A stretch of DNA of 22,741 nt from an uncultured Oscillospiraceae bacterium (GCA_910578965.1 CAJTSP010000033.1:1-22741), one strand, 5' to 3'; positions 12,021-20,327 are shown, counted from the stretch's first letter. Notes: generated by a model from the letters alone, not told the origin. Translations and numbers: made by a program.

Positions 12021-12707
12021 TCACCGCTTGCGCTTGAGCTGTGCCGCAAAAATATTCTGGCTGATCTTCGCCTCCGAGTTTTCGCTCATCCCCAAAAAGC
12101 GGCAGCCGTATTCAAATTTCCCATCCTCTTTTTCTACTACCCGCAGCACCTGGCACAACAGCACCGACAGCTCACGATCCTCCAGCAGTTGTACCTTTAG
12201 CAAAAATTTATCATGCTCGCGGTAACGCACGGCCGAGCCCACACAGGCCCCGCCCACACTGATGTTAATCAGCTTGCAGGGCTTTTCGCCGGCGCCAAAC
12301 CCCTGAAACGAGGTAGCGGTGGCATCCAGGTTGGTGTCCAGGCGGTAAAATGCCCGGTCCCTGCCCACCCGTACAAGGGCCAGCTCCTCTACCTGCCAAA
12401 TATGCTTGGCTCCCAAAGAGATGGTACCTTCCATATATGCTGCTTTGCCGGTACGGTCGTTATAGCCGCGGATGCGCACCCGCATCGGCCCCTCCGGCTC
12501 GGGCACGAGCGGCTCGGTATACTGGTACAGCTCGGCCGTGTCCCCGTTTAGGTTTTGCATCTTGGCGGCAAACAAAAGCCGCTGCCCGTCCAGGGTGGTT
12601 GCCTCCACCCGCATGCCGGAGTAGACCTCGTCCCAATCCGGCCGGGGCGGCTCCTGCTCTGGGGCGGCCGGGGCCGCCCTTTTTTTCAGCCTGTCAAACA
12701 GCCCCAA
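12021..12707 (-). CDS. PilZ-domain cyclic-di-GMP receptor (YcgR-like)
   Basis: 228 aa, starting with TTG at 12707. GAGGTG lies 5 nt upstream and an in-frame stop just beyond it, so no earlier start is possible. An N-terminal YcgR-type beta domain spans ~28-112. It is followed by a PilZ domain with both ligand motifs intact: RxxxR at R118-R122 (RAFYR) and NxSxxG at N148-G153 (NISVGG). It should bind c-di-GMP and pass the signal to a partner, in YcgR the flagellar motor. The soluble protein ends in a basic KRKR tail. It lies 62 nt downstream of a diguanylate cyclase with no terminator between them. Confidence 0.92.
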   Translation of the reverse strand: MGLFDRLKKRAAPAAPEQEPPRPDWDEVYSGMRVEATTLDGQRLLFAAKMQNLNGDTAELYQYTEPLVPEPEGPMRVRIRGYNDRTGKAAYMEGTISLGAKHIWQVEELALVRVGRDRAFYRLDTNLDATATSFQGFGAGEKPCKLINISVGGACVGSAVRYREHDKFLLKVQLLEDRELSVLLCQVLRVVEKEDGKFEYGCRFLGMSENSEAKISQNIFAAQLKRKR

Positions 12708-12769
12708 CCCCGCACCTCATTTCTCTCTTTTGCCCTGCCGGCCCCGCGGCCTCCGTGACGCCGTATGGG

Positions 12770-13687
12770 TTATTTTTCCCTCCACTGGTTCATGGCCTCA
12801 TCCGCCCAAACCACCTGGTTGCGGCCCAGCCGCTTGGCGTCGTAAAGCATGGTGTCCGCTATTTTTAAGTAGGTATCGTAGGATTGCTCCCGCCGCGGAA
12901 TCACGGTGATCCCCCCAACGCTCACCGTTACCCATGGGCTTACCGAGGGATTGTGCGGGATATGCATATCCTCCACCGCCTGGCGGATCTTTTTCAGGTG
13001 CCCAAAGGCCCTTTCGGCCTCGTCCCCCATCAATACCGCCACAAATTCCTCGCCGCCATACCGGGCAAAAAAGTCGGTGCTGCGCCGCAGATGGTTTGAC
13101 GCTGTTTTTGCTACCGCAGCAATCACCTTATCCCCGGCCGGGTGGCCGAAGCTGTCGTTGTAAACCTTAAATTTGTCGATGTCAAACATGCAGATGGACA
13201 AGGCAACATGCAGGCGGCTCGCCTCCTGCCATTTTACCACGCTGTAGCGGTCGTGCCGGCGGCGGTTTGCCACCCCGGTAAGCTGGTCGGTCATAGACTG
13301 ATCCTCAACCTGCTTGCGGTACTGGTACAGCTTGATGTGGGTATTGACCCTCGCCTTAACAATCAGCGGGTGAAAAGGCTTCACGATGTAATCCACCGCG
13401 CCCAAAACCAGCCCATGCTGCTCGTGCTCAATATCGGCAAGGCTCGTAATCAAAATCACCGGGATATGACGGGTAGCGTCTTCCTCCTGCAGCTTTTTCA
13501 GCAGCATAAAGCCGTCCATGCCCGGCATGATAACATCCAGCAAAATCAGTGAATAGCCGCCGGTACCGGCCTGCTCGAGTCCCTCTTCCGCCCGTTGCGC
13601 AATGGACACCTCATACTCCGGCGCCAGGATGGATTTTAGCTGTGCAGCCTGTACCATACTGTCGTCCACGATCAGGATCTTTTCCAT
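12770..13687 (-). CDS. Response-regulator diguanylate cyclase (REC-GGDEF)
   Basis: 305 aa from ATG 13687 (MEKILIVDDS), with GGGGAG 7 nt upstream; the longer frame is rejected. It makes cyclic-di-GMP from two GTP. Receiver domain ~3-120: D8/D9 acidic pair, phospho-acceptor D51 in LLDVIMPG, T81 and K103. A short helical linker leads to a GGDEF domain (~130-298) opening DQLTGVANRR. The active site is GGEEF (211-215), and an inhibitory I-site RSTD (202-205) sits exactly five residues before it. It should therefore be phosphorylation-activated and product-inhibited, as in PleD/WspR. There is no membrane segment, and no cognate kinase gene is adjacent. Confidence 0.95.
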   Translation of the reverse strand: MEKILIVDDSMVQAAQLKSILAPEYEVSIAQRAEEGLEQAGTGGYSLILLDVIMPGMDGFMLLKKLQEEDATRHIPVILITSLADIEHEQHGLVLGAVDYIVKPFHPLIVKARVNTHIKLYQYRKQVEDQSMTDQLTGVANRRRHDRYSVVKWQEASRLHVALSICMFDIDKFKVYNDSFGHPAGDKVIAAVAKTASNHLRRSTDFFARYGGEEFVAVLMGDEAERAFGHLKKIRQAVEDMHIPHNPSVSPWVTVSVGGITVIPRREQSYDTYLKIADTMLYDAKRLGRNQVVWADEAMNQWREK

Positions 13688-13811
13688 GCAAACACTCCCC
13701 GTCTGGCTTCCCTGCATTGTGCGCTGACCTGCGCAAAGGCGGCGCTGCCCCTCCCCTGGCACAGCGCCTGTCTCGTTTCCTATTGCGTTCTATTACAAAA
13801 TGTTTATAAAT

Positions 13812-13840
13812 ATTATATGCGAAACCGCTCAAAATGGCAA
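13812..13840 (-). promoter_or_regulatory. Promoter of the cyclase-PilZ operon
   Basis: On the minus strand, -35 TTGCCA (13835-13840), a 17-nt spacer and perfect -10 TATAAT (13812-13817). It gives a leader of about 118 nt before the cyclase. The AT-rich stretch 13790-13830 stands out from its surroundings. Confidence 0.75.
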
Positions 13841-14147
13841 GCGATTTTTCGCGCCGGGACGCCGGGCATCCTCGGGCGTCTGCGCGCCGGCCTGGCCGCG
13901 TGCTGCCATCCGGGGGCAGGGCAAAGGTGCATGCACATAAAAAAGGCCCTTGTGCAGCCGGCCCCCTTCCGGCGGCCTCGGCCGCGCGAATCGGCGCCGC
14001 CGGCCGGCCGAATCCCGACAAACCGGATACCCTAAAAAGGGATTTTCGTCGATTTTGGCGGATCCAAAAGGGGCAGAAAGCCCCCAGCCGCTGGGCAAAG
14101 AGGCCTTTTTATGCAAAGTGGGTTATAAAGCATGTTACAAGGCAAAG
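13841..14147. other. Gene-free stretch between the c-di-GMP operon and tRNA-Leu
   Basis: About 300 nt of GC-rich DNA with short overlapping open frames on both strands. None has a domain-like sequence, and none has an RBS I trust. Small GC-rich dyads occur, for example around 13965-14010. No RNA gene was recognised. Confidence 0.5.
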
Positions 14148-14185
14148 AAAAACCGCCGTTTGCATCGATGCAACGGCGGTTTTTT
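14148..14185 (-). terminator. Terminator of tRNA-Leu
   Basis: Arms ACCGCCGTT (14152-14160) and AACGGCGGT (14172-14180), with an inner palindromic loop and A/T runs on both sides. It lies immediately after the encoded CCA of the tRNA on the minus strand. Confidence 0.85.
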
Positions 14186-14270
14186 GGTGCCGGTGGTGGG
14201 ACTTGAACCCACACGGTGTTGCCACCAACGGATTTTGAGTCCGCATCGTCTGCCATTCCGACACACCGGC
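14185..14270 (-). tRNA. tRNA-Leu (anticodon CAA)
   Basis: 86 nt including an encoded CCA. The 7-bp acceptor stem is GCCGGTG/CACCGGC. The anticodon stem GCGGA/TCCGT holds the loop CTCAAAA, so the anticodon is CAA and it reads UUG. A long variable arm (around TTGGTGGCAACACC) marks it as a class II tRNA, as expected for Leu. The T-arm reads GTGGGTTCAAGTCCCAC. It is transcribed alone, between its own promoter and terminator. Confidence 0.97.
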
Positions 14271-14316
14271 ATGCTGTTGGAGGATTGCCTGTTCCTTCCC
14301 AACGAGCCTTTTGCTT

Positions 14317-14345
14317 ATTATAATATACGGCAGCAAAGAAATCAA
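14317..14345 (-). promoter_or_regulatory. tRNA-Leu promoter
   Basis: -35 TTGATT (14340-14345), a 17-nt spacer and -10 TATAAT (14317-14322) on the minus strand, about 47 nt before the mature tRNA 5' end. Confidence 0.8.
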
Positions 14346-14366
14346 GACGGGATTTTACGGCCTTTC

Positions 14367-14402
14367 CCACGCAAGCCCCGGCTTGGGCCGGGGCTTGCGT
14401 GG
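14367..14402. repeat. Perfect 16-bp inverted repeat over the DUF885-gene promoter
   Basis: Arms CCACGCAAGCCCCGGC (14367-14382) and GCCGGGGCTTGCGTGG (14387-14402) with loop TTGG. There is no T-run on either side, so it is not a simple terminator. The right arm contains the candidate -35 of the plus-strand lipoprotein gene, and the left arm lies about 22 bp from the -35 of the divergent tRNA promoter. It could be an operator or an insulating hairpin. Confidence 0.55.
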
Positions 14403-14424
14403 TGCGGGCTGTTTGCCGTATACT
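14395..14424 (+). promoter_or_regulatory. Candidate promoter of the DUF885 lipoprotein gene
   Basis: -35 TTGCGT (14395-14400), an 18-nt spacer and -10 TATACT (14419-14424). The leader would be about 130 nt. Confidence 0.5.
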
Positions 14425-14561
14425 GAAAGCGTGGTTTTCTGCCGTCCTCCCTTGCCGAAAGCACCCACAAGCATGTGTGCTGCCTGGCCGGCTTTATCGG
14501 TGCATCCCTGTGTTTTCGAGAGGGCCGTTTTCCATTTTCAAAAGAAAGGAGGGTTTTTGTG

Positions 14562-16406
14562 ATGAAGGCTGTCTTCCCCCGTGCCGCCCTGCGCGCCGTA
14601 TGCCTGCTGCTGGCCCTTCTGCTGGCGCCCGGCCTTTTGTGCGGCTGCGGGGCCGGGCGCTCGCATCTGCCGCCGGATACACAGAGCCTGCCGGAAGCCG
14701 GCGCCCCGCAGGATACCGCAGGCAGCGGCGCCAACGAACGGTTTGCCGGCTTTACCCGCGACCTTTTTGTAAACAGCCTGCAGGCCAACGGCCTGACCCT
14801 CAACTATACCCTTGTCGACCCGGATGCCTGGGATATCTCGCGCAGGATCGAACAGCCCTTGGGATTCTTTTCGCCCGAAAGCTGGCTGGAGGATCAGCGA
14901 GCGATCCGGGACGAGCTGGACTGGCTGCACGGCTTTGACCGAAACACCCTCTCGCCCGCGCAAAAGCTCACCTGGGATGTGCTGGAGTATTACCTGCTGC
15001 GGCAGAATGAATATGCCGGCATGGAGCTGCATGGCGATCTGCTGGGCCCGATATACGGAGCGCACACCAGCCTGCCGATTATGCTGGCGGAGTTCCGCCT
15101 TGGCTGCAAAGAGGACATCGAGCTGTATCTGGACCTGCTGGAGGATTTCCCGCGCTGCTTTGACGAAATTGCCCTTTTTGAGGAGTACCGTGCCAAGGCA
15201 GGCTATTTTATGGACGATGCCCAACTGGATAAGCTGCTGCAGTTTTGCCGCCAGGAGGCGGACGAGGCGGTTGGGGGCCTTTTGCGGGACAGCTTTGCTT
15301 ACCGCCTGGCCGGGCTGGATTGGCTTGAGCCTGCCGACGCCGCCGGCTATGCCCGCCGCAGCGAGAGGCTGATCGATGAGGCGGTGCTGGAGGCCTACCG
15401 CCGGCTGGCCGACCGGCTTGAGCCGCTGCGCGGCACCGGCCCGGAGGAGCCCGGCCTTTGCCGGCTGCCCCGGGCCAAGGAATACCTGGAGCTGCTGCTG
15501 CGCGACGAGGTAGGCGTTGACCTGGACGCCGACGCGGCCCTTGAGATCATCGACGCGCGGCTTGCCGAGCTTTATGCGCTCGGCGAACAGCTTTTGCAGG
15601 ACGACCCCACCCTTTGGGACCGCTATCTCGCCTGGACCGGCCCGGACATGGACCCCGAGGAAATTTTAGCCGACCTGCGGCAGAAATGTGCAGAAGAGTT
15701 CCCGCTGCCGCGGCAGGCCGGGCATCAGGTCAAGGAGGTCTCGCCGGCCCTGCAGGAGTATCTCAGCCCCGCGTTTTATCTTGTACCCCCCATCGACAGC
15801 CCCGAGCAGAACGTCATCTATATCAACCCCGCGCAGCTTGGCGCCGGGGCCAGCCTTTACACCATCCTTGCGCACGAGGGGTACCCGGGGCACCTGTGCC
15901 AATCGGTGATTGCGGCCGAGGCCGGGTTGGACCCGGTGCGCAGCCTTTTGGGCTGCCGCGGCTACAGCGAGGGCTGGGCCAGCTATGTGGAATTCCGATA
16001 CGCTTATCTCTGGGCCCTGCCGCAGGATGAGCCGCTGGCCCGTTTTGCCTCGGTGACGGATGAGCTTGGCCTGATGCTGACGGCACGCATCGACCTTGCG
16101 GTAAACGCATCCTATGCAAACGAGGATTTTGTGCGCCGGCTGCTGGCAGAATACGGCTATGACCCCGATTATGCGCACGAGGCAATCCAATTAGTGGCCG
16201 GCGACCCCGGTGATTATCTCTGCTATGCGCTGGGCGAGCTGGAATTTTTACGGCTGCGCCAAAAGGCCGAGAGCGCGCTGGGCAGCGCATTTGACCCCAT
16301 CGCCTTCCATACGGTGCTGCTGGAGGGAGGCGAAATGCCCTTTCCGCTGCTGGAAGCCCGGCTAAACGCCTGGCTGGCAGCGCAGCAGGCGGGCAGCGGG
16401 CAGTAG
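14562..16406 (+). CDS. DUF885-family putative metallopeptidase, lipoprotein
   Basis: 614 aa. AGGAGGG precedes adjacent GTG (14559) and ATG (14562) codons; ATG 9 nt from the RBS is preferred, and the longer frame from 14475 is rejected. Residues 1-28 form a lipoprotein signal peptide: a basic start, a Leu-rich core, and lipobox LCGC with probable lipidated Cys29. The mature protein, about 585 residues, has the size of DUF885 proteins. It carries the family signature HEGYPGH (438-444), an HExxH-like zinc motif with two His and Glu439, and SEGWASYVEF around Glu470. It is predicted to hydrolyse peptides outside the membrane. The substrate is unknown. The gene is monocistronic. Confidence 0.9.
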   Translation: MKAVFPRAALRAVCLLLALLLAPGLLCGCGAGRSHLPPDTQSLPEAGAPQDTAGSGANERFAGFTRDLFVNSLQANGLTLNYTLVDPDAWDISRRIEQPLGFFSPESWLEDQRAIRDELDWLHGFDRNTLSPAQKLTWDVLEYYLLRQNEYAGMELHGDLLGPIYGAHTSLPIMLAEFRLGCKEDIELYLDLLEDFPRCFDEIALFEEYRAKAGYFMDDAQLDKLLQFCRQEADEAVGGLLRDSFAYRLAGLDWLEPADAAGYARRSERLIDEAVLEAYRRLADRLEPLRGTGPEEPGLCRLPRAKEYLELLLRDEVGVDLDADAALEIIDARLAELYALGEQLLQDDPTLWDRYLAWTGPDMDPEEILADLRQKCAEEFPLPRQAGHQVKEVSPALQEYLSPAFYLVPPIDSPEQNVIYINPAQLGAGASLYTILAHEGYPGHLCQSVIAAEAGLDPVRSLLGCRGYSEGWASYVEFRYAYLWALPQDEPLARFASVTDELGLMLTARIDLAVNASYANEDFVRRLLAEYGYDPDYAHEAIQLVAGDPGDYLCYALGELEFLRLRQKAESALGSAFDPIAFHTVLLEGGEMPFPLLEARLNAWLAAQQAGSGQ

Positions 16407-16450
16407 GCGGCAAAACGTATACGATAGCCTGCGCGCAGCCGCCGGTTAAC

Positions 16451-16493
16451 AACAATCAGCAAACAATCAAAATTAAACAACATTCAGTAAACA
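16451..16493. repeat. AT-rich direct repeats upstream of the LURP-one gene
   Basis: AACAATCAGCAAACA (16451-16465) and AACATTCAGTAAACA (16479-16493) match at 13 of 15 positions and start 28 bp apart. The block is sharply AT-rich between GC-rich flanks, in the 177-nt gap before the LURP-one-related gene. It may be a regulator binding site. No clear -35/-10 pair was found in this gap. Confidence 0.4.
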
Positions 16494-16583
16494 CCGGATG
16501 GGACGTTAAGCATCGGGCAGGGCGCGGGCTCCTGCACACCCTGCCAACGGGCGGCCCTATCTCAAAAGAAGGGGGCATTTTTT

Positions 16584-17054
16584 ATGAAGCTTTTGTTTAA
16601 GCAGCGGCTGTTTTCCTGGTTTGACAGCTATGACATCTACGACGAGGCTGGCCAAACGGTTTACACGGTACAGGGCCAATTGGCCTGGGGGCACTGCCTG
16701 AAAATTTTTGACGCTGCCGGATATGAGATCGGCATGGTAAAGGAGCGGGTGTTCACCTTCCTGCCCAAGTTCGAGCTGTATTTTGACGGGCAGTACCTGG
16801 GCTGCATCTACAAAGAGCTGAGCTTTCTGCGCCCCCGCTATACAATCGAATGCAACGGATGGCAGGTGGAGGGGGACTTTTTTGAATGGGACTACCGCAT
16901 CCTTGCACCGGACGGCGGGCCGGTGGCAGTAGTGTCCAAGCAGTTGTTCAACTGGACCGACACCTATATTATCGAGGTAGCCGACCCTCAAAACGCCCTT
17001 TGCGCCCTGATGCTGGTACTGGCCATCGACGCCGAAAAATGCTCGCGCAATTAG
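16584..17054 (+). CDS. LURP-one-related (YxjI-like) protein
   Basis: 156 aa from ATG 16584, with GAAGGGGG upstream. The whole chain is beta-rich and matches the LURP-one-related/tubby-like barrel: FKQRLFSWFDSYDIYDEAGQTVYTVQGQ, LKIFDAAGYEIGMVKERVFTFLPKFELYFDG, and a second half WQVEGDFFEWDYRILAPDGGPVAVVSKQ, WTDTYIIEV. The fold is a 12-stranded barrel around a central helix. Bacterial members are small cytosolic proteins of unknown function, possibly membrane-associated. It stands alone between DUF885 and secA with a terminator downstream. Family recognition is firm; the function is not. Confidence 0.88.
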   Translation: MKLLFKQRLFSWFDSYDIYDEAGQTVYTVQGQLAWGHCLKIFDAAGYEIGMVKERVFTFLPKFELYFDGQYLGCIYKELSFLRPRYTIECNGWQVEGDFFEWDYRILAPDGGPVAVVSKQLFNWTDTYIIEVADPQNALCALMLVLAIDAEKCSRN

Positions 17055-17192
17055 CGGCGCGCCAAGCTTTTGCCCCGGTTTTGCTCCCGTATCCCGGCGC
17101 CGCTTAGGGCGTCGCGGGGCCTGTAGCTATAGCCGTCAGCAGCCCCCCGCATGCGGGCTTTCCAACGGCTGCGCCATTTGTAAATTTTTTGG

Positions 17193-17226
17193 GTGGGGGC
17201 CGTTTGCCGGCCTTCGCCCTTTTTTT
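17193..17226 (+). terminator. Intrinsic terminator upstream of secA
   Basis: A GC-rich imperfect stem (GGG..GGGGCCG, loop TTTG, CCGGCC..CGCCC) is followed by seven T (17220-17226). It ends the LURP-one transcript or upstream read-through before the secA promoter. Confidence 0.65.
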
Positions 17227-17239
17227 GCGGTACGGAATG

Positions 17240-17248
17240 TGATATGAT
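17240..17248 (+). promoter_or_regulatory. Candidate extended -10 promoter of secA
   Basis: TGATATGAT gives an extended -10 (TG at 17240, TATGAT 17243-17248). There is no good -35; the T-run of the terminator lies at the expected position. The leader would be about 198 nt and includes a perfect hairpin, GCAATGCC/GGCATTGC (17345-17363). Confidence 0.45.
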
Positions 17249-17452
17249 GAATAGCAGTGCCCCCTTTGATAAAGGCCCACACACGCCGGCAGGCAACCCC
17301 CTGCGGCACGCTGGTGGCGTTGGCGCATAATATAGGAAATCCGCGCAATGCCGTTGGCATTGCTCTGGACGCGATGCTTTTATAAAAGAATAAAAAATGC
17401 CCGCGCAGGCCCCTCTTTCGTTTCGCGGGATGACCGTAAAGGTGGATGAACG

Positions 17453-20275
17453 ATGTCTTTGATGGAAAAAATCTTTGGCAGCTTTTCGGACAAGGAGCTC
17501 AAAAAAATCCAGCCCATTGCAAACAAGGTGCTGGCGCTTGAGGGCGAGATGCAGAAAAGAACCGACGCCGAGCTTGCGGCCATGACCCCCGTTTTTAAGG
17601 AGCGGCTGGCCGCGGGCGAAACGCTGGACGACATCCTGCCCGAGGCCTTTGCCGTTTGCCGGGAGGCAAGCTGGCGGGTGCTGGGCATGAAGCATTTTCC
17701 GGTGCAGGTGGTGGGCGGCATTGTGCTGCACCGGGCCTGCATTGCCGAGATGCAGACCGGCGAGGGCAAGACCCTGGTGGCCACCCTGCCGGTCTACCTG
17801 AACGCGCTGGCCGGCAATGGGGTGCATGTGGTAACGGTGAACGATTACCTGGCCCGGCGGGACAGCGAATGGATGGGCAAGCTCTACCGCTTTTTGGGGC
17901 TGACCGTGGGGCTGGTGGTGCACGAGGCGGATGCCGCCGCCCGCCGCGCCGCCTATGCCGCCGACGTGACCTACGGCACCAACAACGAGTTTGGGTTTGA
18001 CTATCTGCGGGACAACATGGTGGCCTATAAGGACCAGATGGTGCAGCGGGGTCACGCCTATGCCATTGTGGACGAGGTGGACTCGATCCTGATCGACGAG
18101 GCCCGCACCCCGCTCATCATCAGCGGCAGGGGGGACGATTCCAGCAGCCTGTACCAGGCGGCCGACCAGTTTGCCAAAAAGCTGCGCCAGTGCAAGGTGG
18201 TGGAGCTGGACGACAAGGCCGAACAGGACGAGCAGGTGGACGGCGACTATGTGGTGGACGAAAAGCACAAGACCGCCACCCTGACCCAGAGCGGCATTGC
18301 CAAGGCTGAAGCGCATTTTAAGGTGGAGAACCTCTCGGACGCGGCCAACATGACCCTTTTGCACCATATCAACCAGGCCATCAAGGCCCGTGGCGTGATG
18401 CAGCGGGACATCGACTATGTGGTGCGGGACGGCGAGGTCATTATTGTGGACGAGTTTACCGGGCGGCTGATGATCGGCCGGCGGTACAACGAGGGGCTGC
18501 ACCAGGCCATCGAGGCAAAAGAGGGGGTGACGGTGGCGGCCGAGAGCAAGACCCTGGCCACCATCACCTTCCAGAACTACTTCCGCATGTATCAAAAGCT
18601 GGCCGGCATGACCGGCACCGCTCGCACCGAGGCGGACGAGTTCAGCGAAATTTATGGCCTGAACATCGTAAGTGTGCCCACCAACAAGCCCTGCGCCCGC
18701 GAGGATCTGCCGGACAGCGTATACAAGACCGAGAAGGGCAAGTACGACGCGGTGATCGCCCAGGTAAAAGAGTGCCACGCCAAGGGCCAGCCGGTGCTGG
18801 TGGGCACCGTGAGCATTGAAAAGAGCGAGCTTTTAAGCAAGCTGCTGAGCCGCCAGGGCATCCCCCACAATGTGCTGAACGCAAAGCACCACGAAAAAGA
18901 GGCCGAGATCGTGGCCCAGGCCGGCAAAAAGGGCGCGGTGACCATCGCCACCAACATGGCCGGCCGCGGCACCGACATTGTGCTGGGCGGCAACGCCGAG
19001 TACATGGCCAAGGCACAGCTTCGCAAAGAGGAGTTCCCCGAGGAGCTGATCGCCGAGGCGGACGGCCACGCCGAGACGGCCGACGAGGCCATTTTGGCCG
19101 CCCGCGCCCGGTTTGACGAGCTGCTGGCCGGCTACCGGGACAGCATTACCGCCGAGGCCGAGTTTGTAAAGGCGGCGGGGGGGCTGTTTATCATCGGCAC
19201 CGAGCGGCACGAGAGCCGCCGGATCGACAACCAGCTGCGGGGCCGCGCCGGCCGGCAGGGGGACGCGGGGGCCTCCCGGTTTTTCCTGAGCCTGGAGGAC
19301 GACCTGATGCGGCTGTTTGGGGGCGACAAGGTGCAGGGCCTGATGGACACCCTGGGCCTTGAGGAGGACATCCCCATCGAGAACCGGATGATCACCTCCA
19401 CCATCGAAAACGCCCAGAAGCGGCTGGAGGGGCGCAACTTCTCGATCCGCAAAAACGTTTTGCAGTTTGACGACGTGATGAACCAGCAGCGGGAGATCAT
19501 CTACGGCCAGCGGCGCAAGGTACTGGACGGCGAGGACATCAGCGCCCAGTTGCGCGGCATGCTCAAAGAAAGCGTCGAGGCCGCCGTAGACACCTTTTTG
19601 GCCGGCGAGGTGCCCGATGACTGGGACTTTGGCGGCCTGCGCCGGCATTATCAGGGGCTGTTGTGCGGCAAGGAGGATTTCCGCTATACCACCGCCGAGC
19701 TGGGCGAGCTGGACAAGCAGCAGGTGACCGGCCTGCTTTTGGAGCGCGGTAATAAAATCCTCGACGCCAAGGAACAAAAATACGGCAGCCTGCTCATGCG
19801 GGAGCTTGAACGCATCTGCCTTTTGCGCAATGTGGACATCAAATGGATGGATCACATCGATGCAATGGACCAGCTTCGCCAGGGCATCTACCTGCGCAGC
19901 TACGGCCAGCGCGACCCGGTGGTGGAGTACCGGTTTGAGGGCTTTGAGATGTTTGACGCGATGGTGGAGAGCATCCGGGAGGATTCGGTGCGGATGCTGC
20001 TGACCATCGAGATCCGCGAGCAGCAGCCGGTCCGGCGGGAGCAGGTGGCAAAGCCCACCGGCGAGGGGGCGGTGCGCCAGGGGGTGCGGCGCGCCCCCAC
20101 CAGGATGACCGCCGCGCCGGCCGCAAACGGGGCCGGCGGGCCGGGCGCCGGCAAGGCCGAGCCGCCCAAACAGGCCCCGGTGCGGGTAACCAAGATCGGC
20201 CGCAACGACCCCTGTCCCTGTGGCAGCGGCCTCAAGTGGAAAAAGTGCACCTGTGCGCAATACCATTCGGAATAA
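17453..20275 (+). CDS. secA: Preprotein translocase ATPase SecA
   Basis: 940 aa, a typical full length. ATG 17453 has AGGTGG 7 nt upstream. SecA drives Sec-dependent protein export by pushing unfolded preproteins through SecYEG with ATP. Visible parts: Walker A TGEGKT (102-107), the VTVNDYLARRD segment (128-137), Walker B DEVD (207-210), MTGTA in the nucleotide-binding region, second ATPase half IATNMAGRGTDIVLGGNAEY and RGRAGRQGD, the helical wing/scaffold with DVMNQQREIIYGQRR, and WMDHIDAMDQLRQGI. A flexible Ala/Pro-rich linker leads to a C-terminal zinc tail, CPCGSGLKWKKCTC. The tail cysteines are spaced C-x-C-x8-C-x-C, one residue more than the usual C-x-C-x8-CC/CH. Confidence 0.98.
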   Translation: MSLMEKIFGSFSDKELKKIQPIANKVLALEGEMQKRTDAELAAMTPVFKERLAAGETLDDILPEAFAVCREASWRVLGMKHFPVQVVGGIVLHRACIAEMQTGEGKTLVATLPVYLNALAGNGVHVVTVNDYLARRDSEWMGKLYRFLGLTVGLVVHEADAAARRAAYAADVTYGTNNEFGFDYLRDNMVAYKDQMVQRGHAYAIVDEVDSILIDEARTPLIISGRGDDSSSLYQAADQFAKKLRQCKVVELDDKAEQDEQVDGDYVVDEKHKTATLTQSGIAKAEAHFKVENLSDAANMTLLHHINQAIKARGVMQRDIDYVVRDGEVIIVDEFTGRLMIGRRYNEGLHQAIEAKEGVTVAAESKTLATITFQNYFRMYQKLAGMTGTARTEADEFSEIYGLNIVSVPTNKPCAREDLPDSVYKTEKGKYDAVIAQVKECHAKGQPVLVGTVSIEKSELLSKLLSRQGIPHNVLNAKHHEKEAEIVAQAGKKGAVTIATNMAGRGTDIVLGGNAEYMAKAQLRKEEFPEELIAEADGHAETADEAILAARARFDELLAGYRDSITAEAEFVKAAGGLFIIGTERHESRRIDNQLRGRAGRQGDAGASRFFLSLEDDLMRLFGGDKVQGLMDTLGLEEDIPIENRMITSTIENAQKRLEGRNFSIRKNVLQFDDVMNQQREIIYGQRRKVLDGEDISAQLRGMLKESVEAAVDTFLAGEVPDDWDFGGLRRHYQGLLCGKEDFRYTTAELGELDKQQVTGLLLERGNKILDAKEQKYGSLLMRELERICLLRNVDIKWMDHIDAMDQLRQGIYLRSYGQRDPVVEYRFEGFEMFDAMVESIREDSVRMLLTIEIREQQPVRREQVAKPTGEGAVRQGVRRAPTRMTAAPAANGAGGPGAGKAEPPKQAPVRVTKIGRNDPCPCGSGLKWKKCTCAQYHSE

Positions 20276-20298
20276 GCTCTCGAAATATACCATTCGGA
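20260..20298. repeat. 12-bp direct repeat across the secA stop
   Basis: ATACCATTCGGA occurs at 20260-20271 (overlapping the last secA codons) and at 20287-20298, 27 bp apart. The second copy is non-coding and runs into six T. Probably a small local duplication. Confidence 0.5.
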
Positions 20299-20327
20299 TT
20301 TTTTATCCCCTGGTTTTGGCCCCTGCA

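Noticed and set aside
11780..12049. Longer DUF6033-like protein (411 aa)
   Set aside because: It would cross the 11949-11982 terminator and a candidate promoter, and overlap the pilZ end. The RBS supports 11779.
13834..14426. Short plus- and minus-strand open frames around the tRNA-Leu gene
   Set aside because: They read through the tRNA and its terminator and have no RBS or domain-like composition.
18833..20293. A 486-aa open frame antisense to secA; similar long antisense frames at 17051-18778 and 8273-9514
   Set aside because: Shadows of secA and the flippase with no recognisable family, and they run across terminators or promoters.
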